A DNA stretch of 64,000 nt from Oscillospiraceae bacterium (GTDB lineage Bacteria > Bacillota > Clostridia > Oscillospirales > Acutalibacteraceae): positions 1 through 64,000 of the forward strand of contig SVPC01000007.1 in NCBI GenBank assembly GCA_015066095.1, given 5' to 3'. Below are positions 24,629 to 32,683 of the stretch, piece after piece. A program made the translations under genes and the position numbers. Numbering within the stretch: the stretch's first letter is position 1; each line of letters begins with the position of its first letter. The notes under the pieces were generated by a model, which saw nothing but the letters and a program-made list of their open reading frames with translations, was not told where the DNA came from and did no database searches.

Positions 24629-25792
24629 ATGAAAAGATTATTTTCAATTTTTCTTACTTTCATTACTATTCTTTGTCTTTGCTCTTGTGAAACCCCTGAA
24701 AATACTAAAACCGCCATCTCTTATGCCGAACTCGTCTGCCGTAGTATACCACATGATGAATGGCAAGTTTTAAAATTCAAAAACCCCGAAAATAATATGG
24801 CTTTACAACTGTCTATGCCCGATGACTGGAAGATAAAACCCATAAATGACAACACGCTGAATATTGCGCGTAACGATAAAGTAATCGGTATTGTATCAAC
24901 CAAAAAATTACAAAACTCAAAAGAGAGTTTTCAACACAATAGCGAATCCAAAGCCAATACCGATGTTTCTATGCAAATTGATTTAACTTCCCATAATAAA
25001 TACTACCGTTCCTATCAGATGCAAGGTTTCCAAAATGAGAACTATATAACCCTTAATATGCAAATTGATTACACCGAACTTGACGAAGATGCCGCCTACA
25101 AAATAATGAGTTCGGTAATCTGCCCCCCTAAACTAGCATCTATACCCAAACCCGAAGAAACCAACGGCGCGAAACAAATTTTGGTTATAGGCAATAGTTT
25201 TATAAACACTTCTGAAATTGGTTCATTTTTAGAAACTATGCTTGATAACGATAATAACGGTTATACGGTAGAAGCACGTTCGATAGGTATGGCATCGGTA
25301 ATCACCTTTGCCGATAACCCCGAAATTTGTAATGATATTGAGTACGGATATTACAGTTATGTGTTTATGTGCGGTTTTTACTCGCAAGAAGATATTAGCA
25401 AATTCCACACCATAAAGAGTGCTTGTGATGTGTCAGATACCAAACTTGTTATCTTCCCTGCCCATAACGAAAGCCGTGCCGTGATAGACGCGGCACTATT
25501 AGAGCATGATGACGTGTACTTTTTAGATTGGAAAGGCGAAATTGACGCACTTATAGATACGGGTATAGATTATTTTGATTTTTGTATGGACGACTACCAC
25601 AAACACAGTACACCACTTGCAGGTTATGTGGGTGCGCAAATGATTTTCACATCCCTTTTTGACACCCCTATTAAGGAAGTTTCAGATTATCTGCCCATAG
25701 ATGCCGATTATCTAGACCTGAAATTAGGTGATTATATCGCTTCGGGTGGAAAAATAGACGGATATACCGTACAGATTTATAACATAAAATAG
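24629..25792 (+). CDS. Lipoprotein with SGNH/GDSL-like C-terminal domain
   Basis: A 387-residue secreted lipoprotein. The signal peptide ends in the lipobox LCSC, with the lipidated Cys near residue 20. Residues 40-170 form an uncharacterised domain. From about 185 an SGNH-like fold begins: ILVIGNSFINTSEIG holds the block I position, with Ser in GNSF. The late DDYHKHSTPLAGYVGAQMIF segment gives a DxxH-type catalytic pair. It may deacylate or bind an envelope glycan. The substrate is unknown. An AAAGGAGG site precedes the ATG. It is followed by rsmE in the same direction. Confidence 0.75.
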   Translation: MKRLFSIFLTFITILCLCSCETPENTKTAISYAELVCRSIPHDEWQVLKFKNPENNMALQLSMPDDWKIKPINDNTLNIARNDKVIGIVSTKKLQNSKESFQHNSESKANTDVSMQIDLTSHNKYYRSYQMQGFQNENYITLNMQIDYTELDEDAAYKIMSSVICPPKLASIPKPEETNGAKQILVIGNSFINTSEIGSFLETMLDNDNNGYTVEARSIGMASVITFADNPEICNDIEYGYYSYVFMCGFYSQEDISKFHTIKSACDVSDTKLVIFPAHNESRAVIDAALLEHDDVYFLDWKGEIDALIDTGIDYFDFCMDDYHKHSTPLAGYVGAQMIFTSLFDTPIKEVSDYLPIDADYLDLKLGDYIASGGKIDGYTVQIYNIK

Positions 25793-25825
25793 ATTTTACA
25801 GGAACTTATTAAAGGTTGGGCTATT

Positions 25826-26578
25826 ATGTTTAATTTTTTTGCTGACATTGAGAATAAACAAAACTCACACTATATAATTGACGGCACAGATTATAACCAT
25901 ATAAAAAATGTTCTTCGTATGGAGATTGGCGACACCTGTCTTATAAGTTGTGACGGCAAGAGTGATTTATGCCGTATTGATGCATTTTTAGACGATACCG
26001 TTTCTTTTGAAATAATAGAAGAAGACTACACCGACACCGAACTGCCCGTTAAAATATATCTTTTCCAAGGTCTTCCAAAAGGCGACAAGATGGAATATAT
26101 CATTCAAAAATGCGTAGAACTGGGCGTTTATGGGATTGTACCGGTCGAAATGAAGCATTGTATAGTAAAACTCGACGATAAAAAAGCCAAATCTAAACAA
26201 TTGCGTTGGCAAAGTATTGCCGAAAGCGCCGCAAAACAAAGCAAACGCAATATTATCCCCGAAGTTTTAGATGTATCTTCTTTTGACAAGGCGCTCGATT
26301 TTGCAAAAACTCTCGATTTGATTTTGGTTCCTTACGAAAACAAAGAGGGAATGCGTGCCACCGCCGAAGCATTATCACAACTCGAAAATGTCCAAAGCAT
26401 CGGTATTTTCATAGGTCCCGAAGGTGGTTTCGAAAAGGCGGAAATCGAAAAAGCACTACAAAACAATGCTAAAATAATATCGCTCGGAAAAAGAATTTTG
26501 CGCACAGAAACCGCCGCTGTGACGGCTGTGGGTATGTGTATGCTCCATACGGAAATGTTTGAAGGTAATAACAAATGA
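25826..26578 (+). CDS. rsmE: 16S rRNA m3U1498 methyltransferase RsmE
   Basis: A SPOUT-fold methyltransferase that methylates U1498 of 16S rRNA. In 250 residues it has an N-terminal PUA-like domain (HYIIDGTDYNHIKNVLRMEIGD) and the knotted C-terminal domain with FIGPEGGFEKAEIE near 195 and LGKRILRTETAAVTA near 218, which form the SAM pocket. The stop overlaps the start of the next rRNA methyltransferase (ATGA). Confidence 0.95.
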   Translation: MFNFFADIENKQNSHYIIDGTDYNHIKNVLRMEIGDTCLISCDGKSDLCRIDAFLDDTVSFEIIEEDYTDTELPVKIYLFQGLPKGDKMEYIIQKCVELGVYGIVPVEMKHCIVKLDDKKAKSKQLRWQSIAESAAKQSKRNIIPEVLDVSSFDKALDFAKTLDLILVPYENKEGMRATAEALSQLENVQSIGIFIGPEGGFEKAEIEKALQNNAKIISLGKRILRTETAAVTAVGMCMLHTEMFEGNNK

Positions 26579-27927
26579 AACCACTACCAATAGAGTTTGA
26601 AAACCGAATGAAGCATTTGTTGGGCTCAGATTTTGAAAGTTATCTTTCAGAACTTAAAAACCCACCAATAAAAGCGTTTCGCGTTAATACCGATAAAATA
26701 AGTGTGCAAGAATTTGAAAAAATAAACCCATTCGGCAAAGAAAAAATACCTTATGTAGAAAACGGGTATTATCTCGACTACCAAAAGGTTGGCAACCACC
26801 CTTACCACCACGCGGGGCTTATTTATGTGCAAGAGCCTGCCGCAATGGCACCTGGCGAATGTGTGAATATTGAGCCCGATTGGCGCATACTTGATATGTG
26901 TGCTGCTCCCGGTGGCAAAAGCACCCAACTCAAAAACAAACTGGGAGAAAACGGTGTGCTTGTATCTAATGAAATTATCGCTTCGCGTTGTAAAATACTT
27001 ACAGGCAATATTGAACGATTAGGTCTTCAAAACGCCGTCGTCACCTGTATGGATACCGGTAAACTTGCTCGTATATTCCAAGATACATTTGATTTGGTTA
27101 TGGTAGATGCTCCCTGTTCGGGCGAAGGAATGTTCAGAAAAGAAGAAATCGCCATTGACGAATGGAGCCAGGAAAATGTAACAATGTGCGCGGCTCGACA
27201 AGCGGAAATTTTAGAAAATGCCGTAAAAACGCTTAAAAGCGGCGGTTTTATAGTGTACGCCACCTGCACTTTTTCGCTCGAAGAAAATGAAATGACGGTT
27301 GACTCTTTCCTGCAAAACCACCCTGATTTTGAAATTATCCCTGTTAATCAAAAGGTGGCAAAATCAACCTGTGACGGTATTAAATTCGATGGTTGCAACT
27401 GCGAAAATATCCACTTTGCCCGTAGATTTTACCCACATAAAGCAAAGGGTGAGGGTCAATTTATGGCGGTATTACACCATAAGGGTGAAAAAATACCCGA
27501 AAACACCATCGCACCCAAACCACAAAAAGCAGACAAAATCGTCACCGATTTTTTAAACGACACCCTTACCGAATATAACCCCGATTATATTAACGAATAT
27601 AACAAAAACCCGATATATTACAACAACCGTCTGTCGATAAAAGACGGTCAGGCATTTTGTTGCGGTGTAACCATCGGCGAAATCAGAAAAAATTATATCC
27701 TGCCGCACCATCAGTTTTTTATGGCTTTAGGTCACAAATTTAAGCGCAAAATCAACCTGTCACCCGATAGTGATGAACTCAAAAAATATCTGCACGGTGA
27801 AGAGTTTGACACCGATTGCGAAAACGGTTGGGCGGTAGTAACGGTTGACGGCTACTCACTCGGCGGCGTTAAAGTCACAAACGGCAAAGCCAAAAATCAT
27901 TACCCAAAAGGGCTTCGGGTGAAATGA
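26575..27927 (+). CDS. RsmF/RsmB-family 16S rRNA m5C methyltransferase
   Basis: A 450-residue NOL1/NOP2/Sun-type methyltransferase. The SAM-binding motif is DMCAAPGGKSTQ near 105, and the two catalytic cysteines sit in DAPCSGEGMFRK near 180 and ATCTFSLEENE near 230. A C-terminal RsmF-type RNA-binding extension (from about 300) follows. The likely target is a cytosine in 16S rRNA, as for YebU/RsmF. It is translationally coupled to rsmE. Confidence 0.92.
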   Translation: MKPLPIEFENRMKHLLGSDFESYLSELKNPPIKAFRVNTDKISVQEFEKINPFGKEKIPYVENGYYLDYQKVGNHPYHHAGLIYVQEPAAMAPGECVNIEPDWRILDMCAAPGGKSTQLKNKLGENGVLVSNEIIASRCKILTGNIERLGLQNAVVTCMDTGKLARIFQDTFDLVMVDAPCSGEGMFRKEEIAIDEWSQENVTMCAARQAEILENAVKTLKSGGFIVYATCTFSLEENEMTVDSFLQNHPDFEIIPVNQKVAKSTCDGIKFDGCNCENIHFARRFYPHKAKGEGQFMAVLHHKGEKIPENTIAPKPQKADKIVTDFLNDTLTEYNPDYINEYNKNPIYYNNRLSIKDGQAFCCGVTIGEIRKNYILPHHQFFMALGHKFKRKINLSPDSDELKKYLHGEEFDTDCENGWAVVTVDGYSLGGVKVTNGKAKNHYPKGLRVK

Positions 27928-27960
27928 TTTTTTATTTAAAGAAAATCGCAACTAAACACA

Positions 27961-28028
27961 AAAAGTGGCAGTAACATCATACTCTTTAAGTATTTTTATA
28001 AGTTTTTCGGCATCATCATTCCCCCACG
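27961..28028 (-). pseudogene. Remnant of a pdaB-like deacetylase gene
   Basis: 68 bp align without gaps, with 7 mismatches by eye, to 29805-29872 inside the intact pdaB-like gene, in the same orientation. Only the stretch around the catalytic SFDAAWGNDD motif is preserved here, and no frame is open. It is probably a leftover of a partial duplication or recombination event. Confidence 0.75.
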
Positions 28029-28051
28029 ATAAAAGTAAAAAGGTACAAAAT

Positions 28052-28088
28052 AACCCCACAACACCGATTTTCCCTGTGTTGTGGGGTT
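28052..28088. terminator. Bidirectional terminator between rsmF-like and XRE genes
   Basis: A 13-bp perfect stem (28052-28064 with 28076-28088) is followed by TGCTTTT on the plus strand, with T-rich sequence on the minus side. It serves the convergent genes. Confidence 0.85.
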
Positions 28089-28092
28089 GCTT

Positions 28093-28377
28093 TTACTTGT
28101 TTCTTAATCTATCTACTAATGCCTGAATATACTGTTTATCCTTTTCGGATAACCCCGAAATATCTATAGTTTCGCTCTTTTCTATTCCGAGCAATATATC
28201 TGTACTGATATGGAGTGCTTTTGAAAGTTTTATGAGTGCCTCTAATGACGGCTTTCTGTCGCCAACCTCGTAAAAACTGATAACGCTATTTTTTACACCT
28301 ATAAGGGTTGCAAGTTCTTTTTGAGTTAATTTTCTTTCTTTGCGAAACTGTCGCAATCTGTCGCCAAATTCTACCAT
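28093..28377 (-). CDS. Small XRE-family repressor
   Basis: 94 residues. Residues 5-60 form a Cro/CI helix-turn-helix (FRKERKLTQKELATLIGVKN, then SVISFYEVGDRKPS). A short helical tail (GLSEKDKQYIQALVDRLRNK) probably dimerises it. Divergent from the four-helix membrane protein at 28546, with shared CTACTA boxes in between, so it likely represses that gene and itself. Confidence 0.9.
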   Translation of the reverse strand: MVEFGDRLRQFRKERKLTQKELATLIGVKNSVISFYEVGDRKPSLEALIKLSKALHISTDILLGIEKSETIDISGLSEKDKQYIQALVDRLRNK

Positions 28378-28390
28378 TTAGTACACCTCA

Positions 28391-28491
28391 ATTCTACTAC
28401 TATTTTAACCCTTTTAAATATACAAATGGTGGAGTTATTATATATAAAATTCTACTATGTAGTTGACTTTTGAAGAAATTAGTAGTATAAT
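28391..28491 (+). promoter_or_regulatory. Promoter with repeated CTACTA operators
   Basis: Promoter TTGACT at 28463-28468, a 17-bp spacer, and TATAAT at 28486-28491 for the membrane protein gene. CTACTA boxes lie at 28394 and 28452 (both in ATTCTACTA) and inverted (TAGTAG) at 28480-28485, touching the -10 box. They are candidate binding sites of the divergent XRE repressor. Confidence 0.72.
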
Positions 28492-28545
28492 GTTGAAAAG
28501 TGAACTTTTGTGTCGCTAAAAATAAAAAAGGGGTTATGAATAATC

Positions 28546-29031
28546 ATGGCTAAAAAAGAAAGAAAAAAAGAGAAATTATTTGAAGAAGTCCAGTTTAAAG
28601 ACATTGAAAGAGCAAAAAGAGAAGTGACATTTGCTAAAATAAATCAAATTAGAATATTAATAGGTTTTATTTTTTCACTTATTGCAATTGTTTTCACAGC
28701 TCTTATGATATGGGGTAATCCCGAACAACAAACCACCTTTATGGGTATTGCAGTTGTTCTTGCTATTCCGTCATACATAATCGGTGGTGGTATTTTCAAA
28801 GCATTAAAGGTTGCTTGGAAAATCACTAAAATCGGTTGGTTTTTAGTTCCTGCATTCCCTGCTGATATTCTTATCGCTCTTGCGTGTTTCTTCTTTGCTG
28901 TTTTCGGACTTTTGTTTGTGCCTGTTATTTTTGTTGGTCTAAACTATGTTCAGCACAAAAAGACTTTGGATGCCGCAACAAGCTATTTAGCACAGTGCGG
29001 TGAAGTTGTAGAAACAGCTACTGCCGAATAA
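28546..29031 (+). CDS. Four-helix integral membrane protein of unknown function
   Basis: 161 residues. A highly charged N-terminus (MAKKERKKEKLFEEVQFKD) is followed by four hydrophobic segments at about 38-56, 65-82, 97-112 and 115-133. The soluble tail has one Cys. There are no catalytic motifs. The gene is preceded by a good promoter overlapped by probable XRE operators and is followed by its own terminator, so it forms a one-gene unit controlled by the adjacent repressor. Not recognised as a known family. Confidence 0.75.
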   Translation: MAKKERKKEKLFEEVQFKDIERAKREVTFAKINQIRILIGFIFSLIAIVFTALMIWGNPEQQTTFMGIAVVLAIPSYIIGGGIFKALKVAWKITKIGWFLVPAFPADILIALACFFFAVFGLLFVPVIFVGLNYVQHKKTLDAATSYLAQCGEVVETATAE

Positions 29032-29041
29032 TAAAAATATT

Positions 29042-29075
29042 AAAACTCACACTTTTTTCGGTGTGAGTTTTTTTA
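29042..29075 (+). terminator. Terminator of the membrane protein gene
   Basis: A perfect 11-bp stem AAAACTCACAC/GTGTGAGTTTT is followed by a T-run. Confidence 0.9.
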
Positions 29076-29090
29076 TCAAACACAGTCGAA

Positions 29091-29168
29091 CACACAGGAA
29101 CACAGAGGCGGTTCGAAAACACAGGGGACGGTTCTGCGAAAACACAGGGGACGGTTCTGTGTGTTTGC
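29091..29168. repeat. REP-type tandem repeats (CACAGGGGACGGTTCTG)
   Basis: Two adjacent 23-bp units (29115-29137 and 29138-29160) are identical except for the last base. A degraded copy lies upstream, and the final TGTGTTTGCG extends the pattern. The sequence resembles REP elements spread by IS200/Y1-type (RAYT) transposases in Firmicutes. No such transposase is present in this window. Confidence 0.75.
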
Positions 29169-29180
29169 GATACATAAATT

Positions 29181-29209
29181 AAGACGGTGCTATTCGGCAC
29201 CGTCTTTTG
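29181..29209. terminator. Hairpin with T-run
   Basis: A 9-bp stem AGACGGTGC/GCACCGTCT is followed by TTTG on the plus strand. It may be a second terminator or part of the repeat cluster, since no gene ends directly before it. Confidence 0.55.
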
Positions 29210-29213
29210 TCTT

Positions 29214-29285
29214 TTGTAGAGGAGGGGTCTCCCCTACCGATAAATTCGTCAATAAAAAACGGGAGGCGAAATGCCTCCCCTGCAA
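29214..29285. repeat. Inverted pair of GC-rich palindromic repeats
   Basis: Unit 1 (29214-29239, begins TTGTAGAGGAGGGG) and unit 2 (29260-29285, its inverted form, ends CTCCCCTGCAA) are each palindromic and lie head to head around a 20-bp AT-rich spacer. A third copy is at 24216. The layout resembles a BIME or small MITE. Unit 2 abuts the pdaB stop codon. Confidence 0.7.
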
Positions 29286-30044
29286 TTATTCGTTTTCAAT
29301 TTTACACTGCATTCCGTCGTGTTTGATTTCGTAGTTTTCTTTTAAAATCAAATCGCTTATAAACACAAATTCATACCCCTCGTCTTTAAGGCATTTGAGG
29401 ATGTTGGGCAAAGCGGCAGGTGTATGGTCAGCATCGTTGTGAAACAGCACAATACTACCATTTTTCACCTTGCTCGTCACACGCTGACAAATACTGTCGG
29501 GTGTGGCATTTTCTTTCCAGTCGAGACTGTCAACATCCCACTGAATAGTGTGCATTTTAAGTTCTTGCATGGTTTCAATAAGCGCGTTATCATAGTCACC
29601 ATAAGGCGGTCGCAAAAGGGTTGGTTGCACCCCTGTTACCGCCTTAATTTTATCATTACAACTCTCAATTTCATCCTTCATTTGCGCCTTCGATAACTGC
29701 GGCATATGCGGGTGAGTATTAGAGTGATTTTGTATTTGATGCCCCGCATCACTAAGCGCTTTTACCGATTCAGGATACTTATCAACCCACGCTCCCACAA
29801 CAAAAAAAGTGGCAGGAACATCATACTCTTTAAGGATTTTTATAAGGTCATCGGTATCGTCATTCCCCCACGCCGCGTCAAAGGAAATTGCCACCTGTTT
29901 TTTATCGGTTTCAACGCAATAAATGGGCAACAATCGGTTATTATCGGCCGAAATATTTACCGCTCCCACAACCGCAAAAACACAAGCCAAAACAAAGCAA
30001 AAAACCATCATCAAATGCTTTTTGGTAATAACAATATATTTCAT
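29286..30044 (-). CDS. pdaB: Polysaccharide deacetylase, PdaB type
   Basis: A 252-residue NodB-fold deacetylase. An N-terminal membrane anchor lies at about 11-30. Metal and catalytic residues are in SFDAAWGNDDT (54-64), H107 and H111 (NHSNTHPHM), RPPYGDYD near 145 and VLFHND near 210. The AAWGNDDT motif is typical of the sporulation deacetylases PdaA/PdaB rather than chitooligosaccharide deacetylases. It is likely to modify spore peptidoglycan. A GAAAGGGTG site precedes the ATG. Confidence 0.85.
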   Translation of the reverse strand: MKYIVITKKHLMMVFCFVLACVFAVVGAVNISADNNRLLPIYCVETDKKQVAISFDAAWGNDDTDDLIKILKEYDVPATFFVVGAWVDKYPESVKALSDAGHQIQNHSNTHPHMPQLSKAQMKDEIESCNDKIKAVTGVQPTLLRPPYGDYDNALIETMQELKMHTIQWDVDSLDWKENATPDSICQRVTSKVKNGSIVLFHNDADHTPAALPNILKCLKDEGYEFVFISDLILKENYEIKHDGMQCKIENE

Positions 30045-30156
30045 AAATTACACCCTTTCGTATTTAAAAATATGTACATTGGCTTGTATAATATTCTGAA
30101 AAATGCAGCACTGGAAACCGCAAAAGTCTAAGCCCTTTTCACCAAAGACTAATTTT

Positions 30157-30190
30157 AAAACTCCGTTTGCCTAAACAGACGGAGTTTTGT
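30157..30190 (+). terminator. Isolated terminator upstream of the polysaccharide locus
   Basis: A stem AAAACTCCGT/ACGGAGTTTT with T-rich tail. No gene precedes it on the plus strand, so it either ends an unannotated short transcript starting near a TATAAT at about 30090 or insulates the locus from antisense reading. Confidence 0.7.
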
Positions 30191-30226
30191 TGTATATTTA
30201 ACCAAATTTTAGCGGCATTTTTTAGT

Positions 30227-30255
30227 TTGACTTATTATGTGTAGTATGTTATTAT
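30227..30255 (+). promoter_or_regulatory. Promoter of the polysaccharide locus
   Basis: TTGACT at 30227-30232, a 17-bp spacer, and TATTAT at 30250-30255, about 65 bp before the first gene. It is the only promoter readily seen for the 25-kb co-directional locus. Confidence 0.78.
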
Positions 30256-30321
30256 ATATATGTATAACTATATTTTGCTTTAAGTGGCCCATAATTTTTT
30301 CGGAAAAGAGCGTGAAAACAA

Positions 30322-31449
30322 ATGGAAAAGCGATTGTTCCTCTCAACACCTACAATGCACGGTGAAGAAATGAGATTTATCGAAGAGGCGTTTGATAAAA
30401 ACTGGATAGCACCATTAGGTTTTAATTGCGATAATTTCGAAAAAGAGATGGGCGAATTTTTATACAATGGTAAAACTACCACTCACTGTTTGGCTTTAAA
30501 TTCAGGTACATCAGCTTTACATTTAGCGGTTAAGTTAGCAGGCGTAAAACAGGGTGATATTGTTCTTTGTAGTGATATGACCTTTTCGGCTACTGTTAAT
30601 CCCGTTGTTTATGAAGGCGGTGTGCCCGTTTTTATCGATAGCGAAAAAGACAGTTGGAATATGGACCCTGTTGCTTTAGAAAAAGCTTTCCAAAAATATC
30701 CGCAAGCAAAAGTTGTAATGTTAGCTCACCTATACGGCACACCTGCCAAAATGGATGAGATTTTAGAAATCTGCAACAGACACAACGCAATCTTAATAGA
30801 AGATGCTGCCGAAGCACTTTCAGCCAAATACAAAGGCACCGAATGCGGCACTTTCGGTAAATATTCCGCAATTAGTTTTAACGGCAATAAAATCATCACC
30901 ACCTCAGGTGGCGGTATGCTTTTAACCGAAGATAAGACAGCGCGTGACAAAGCGTTTTTCTGGGCAACTCAATCTCGCGAACCTTACCCTTGGTATGAGC
31001 ATAAAGAAATCGGCTACAACTATCGTATGAGTAATGTGGTCGCAGGTATAGGCAGAGGTCAACTTTTGCACCTTGAAGAACACCGCCAAAGAAAAACCGA
31101 AATTTACAACCGTTATAAAAAAGGTTTTGAGGGTTGCCCCGTTACTATGAACCCTTACTTGGAAGATACCGTTCCAAATTTTTGGCTTTCTTGCATACTG
31201 CTTGATGAGAATGTTAAAATCTCACCCATTGAGATAATGGAAAAACTGAACGAGCACAACATCGAAACCCGTCCTTTGTGGAAGCCAATGCATATGCAAC
31301 CGGTTTTCAAAAATAATGATTTCATAACTGCAGACGGCAACGCAGTAAATGAAGATTTATTTGCGCGCGGTCTTTGTCTGCCCAGCGATATTAAAATGAC
31401 TCCGGACGAACAGCAAACCGTTATCGACTTGATAAAATCCTTACTTTAA
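30322..31449 (+). CDS. DegT/DnrJ/EryC1 sugar aminotransferase (PglE/EpsN type)
   Basis: A PLP aminotransferase of 375 residues that probably converts UDP-4-keto-6-deoxy-GlcNAc to the 4-amino sugar. The PLP lysine is K190 in FNGNKIITTSGGG. Other family signs are LNSGTSALHLAV near 59, the DMTFSATVNP strand and LIEDAAEALSA near 159. The next two genes (PglC-like and PglD/NeuD-like) make it likely that the product is a bacillosamine-type sugar, as in Campylobacter PglE-C-D and Bacillus EpsN-L-M. The matching 4,6-dehydratase (PglF/EpsC) is not in the window. Confidence 0.9.
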   Translation: MEKRLFLSTPTMHGEEMRFIEEAFDKNWIAPLGFNCDNFEKEMGEFLYNGKTTTHCLALNSGTSALHLAVKLAGVKQGDIVLCSDMTFSATVNPVVYEGGVPVFIDSEKDSWNMDPVALEKAFQKYPQAKVVMLAHLYGTPAKMDEILEICNRHNAILIEDAAEALSAKYKGTECGTFGKYSAISFNGNKIITTSGGGMLLTEDKTARDKAFFWATQSREPYPWYEHKEIGYNYRMSNVVAGIGRGQLLHLEEHRQRKTEIYNRYKKGFEGCPVTMNPYLEDTVPNFWLSCILLDENVKISPIEIMEKLNEHNIETRPLWKPMHMQPVFKNNDFITADGNAVNEDLFARGLCLPSDIKMTPDEQQTVIDLIKSLL

Positions 31450-31461
31450 GGTGGTTACATA

Positions 31462-32085
31462 ATGTACGCAAAATTTATAAAGCGGCCTTTAGACTTTACT
31501 CTAAGCCTTTTAGCCCTTATAGTACTGTCCCCTGTTTTGATAATTTTAATCGTAATGGGCGCTATAGGGATGAAAGGCAACCCATTTTTCACCCAACTGC
31601 GTCCAGGTAAAAACGAAAAGATTTTTAAACTTATAAAATTCCGTACAATGACAAACGAAAAAGATGCCGATGGTAATCTATTACCTGACGAAAAACGATT
31701 AAACAAATATGGCAAATTCTTGCGTTCAACATCACTTGACGAACTGCCCGAACTTATAAACATCTTAAAAGGCGATATGTCTATAGTCGGCCCTAGACCA
31801 CTTTTAGTACAATATCTACCCCTTTATAATGAACGGCAAAAAAGACGTCACGAAGTAAGACCCGGTCTTACAGGGTTTGCCCAAATCAATGGCAGAAACA
31901 CCGTTACATGGGAACAAAAATTTGAAGACGATGTAACCTACATAGAAAACATCACATTTTTGGGTGATATGAAAATAATTTTCAAAACCGTCGTTTCGGT
32001 TTTAAAGCGAGAAGGTATCTCTCAAGAAAACAACGCCACTATGGAAGAATTTAAAGGAACACAAGAGGAGACTGCAAATGTCTGA
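31462..32085 (+). CDS. Initiating phosphoglycosyltransferase (PglC/EpsL type)
   Basis: A 207-residue monotopic phosphoglycosyltransferase that transfers a sugar-1-phosphate from UDP-sugar to undecaprenyl phosphate and so starts repeat-unit assembly. A re-entrant membrane helix lies at about 11-33. Signature segments are IFKLIKFRTMT near 57, the catalytic Asp-Glu in LRSTSLDELPELINIL near 90, and MSIVGPRPLL near 112. The short size fits PglC, not the polytopic WbaP form. It starts 12 bp after the aminotransferase and overlaps the acetyltransferase gene. Confidence 0.93.
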   Translation: MYAKFIKRPLDFTLSLLALIVLSPVLIILIVMGAIGMKGNPFFTQLRPGKNEKIFKLIKFRTMTNEKDADGNLLPDEKRLNKYGKFLRSTSLDELPELINILKGDMSIVGPRPLLVQYLPLYNERQKRRHEVRPGLTGFAQINGRNTVTWEQKFEDDVTYIENITFLGDMKIIFKTVVSVLKREGISQENNATMEEFKGTQEETANV

Positions 32086-32683
32086 TTTGATTATAATTGG
32101 TGGTGGCGGTCATGCTAAGGTCATCGCTGATATCGCCACCGCAAACGGCTACAAAATTTTAGGCTTTTTAGATGATAACCCAAATATTTCAAAACTTTTG
32201 TGCCATAGTCATTTGGGCGGCATAAACGATGCGGTAAAATTTGCTGACAAAGCTAAATTTGTTATCGCAATCGGTAATAACAATGTTCGTAAAACCATAA
32301 GCGAAAAATTTAATTTAAAATTTGCAACACTTGTTCATCCTACTGCCGCTATAGGCTCCGAAGTGGAAATAGGAGAAGGCAGTGTGGTTATGGCAAATGC
32401 AGTAATTAACGCTTGTGCAAAAATCGGCTCACACTGCATCGTCAACACTTGTGCCGTAATAGAACATGATGGAATCATTGACGATTTCACACATATATCA
32501 CCAAACGCAACGCTGTGTGGAACTGTAAAAATCGGTAACAACTGTCATATAGGCGCAGGTGCGACGGTTATTAATAACAAAAGTATTTGCGATAACTGTA
32601 TTATCGGCGCCGGAGCCGTTGTAACAGAAAATATTGAAACCCCGGGAACCTATATAGGCATTCCTATGAGGAAAATAAAATGA
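32078..32683 (+). CDS. NeuD/PglD-type sugar O/N-acetyltransferase
   Basis: 201 residues. An N-terminal UDP-sugar-binding Rossmann-like part (IIGGGGHAKVIADIA) is followed by a left-handed beta-helix of hexapeptide repeats. The catalytic His lies in CAVIEHDGIIDDFTHISP near 127, as in PglD (acetylates the 4-amino group of UDP-bacillosamine). It closes the aminotransferase/transferase/acetyltransferase trio. The start overlaps the preceding gene by 8 bp and the stop overlaps the next start (ATGA). Confidence 0.9.
   Translation: MSDLIIIGGGGHAKVIADIATANGYKILGFLDDNPNISKLLCHSHLGGINDAVKFADKAKFVIAIGNNNVRKTISEKFNLKFATLVHPTAAIGSEVEIGEGSVVMANAVINACAKIGSHCIVNTCAVIEHDGIIDDFTHISPNATLCGTVKIGNNCHIGAGATVINNKSICDNCIIGAGAVVTENIETPGTYIGIPMRKIK

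Noticed and set aside
30045-30321. Riboswitch upstream of the polysaccharide locus
   Set aside because: No known aptamer consensus could be recognised. Only a promoter and an isolated terminator are visible.
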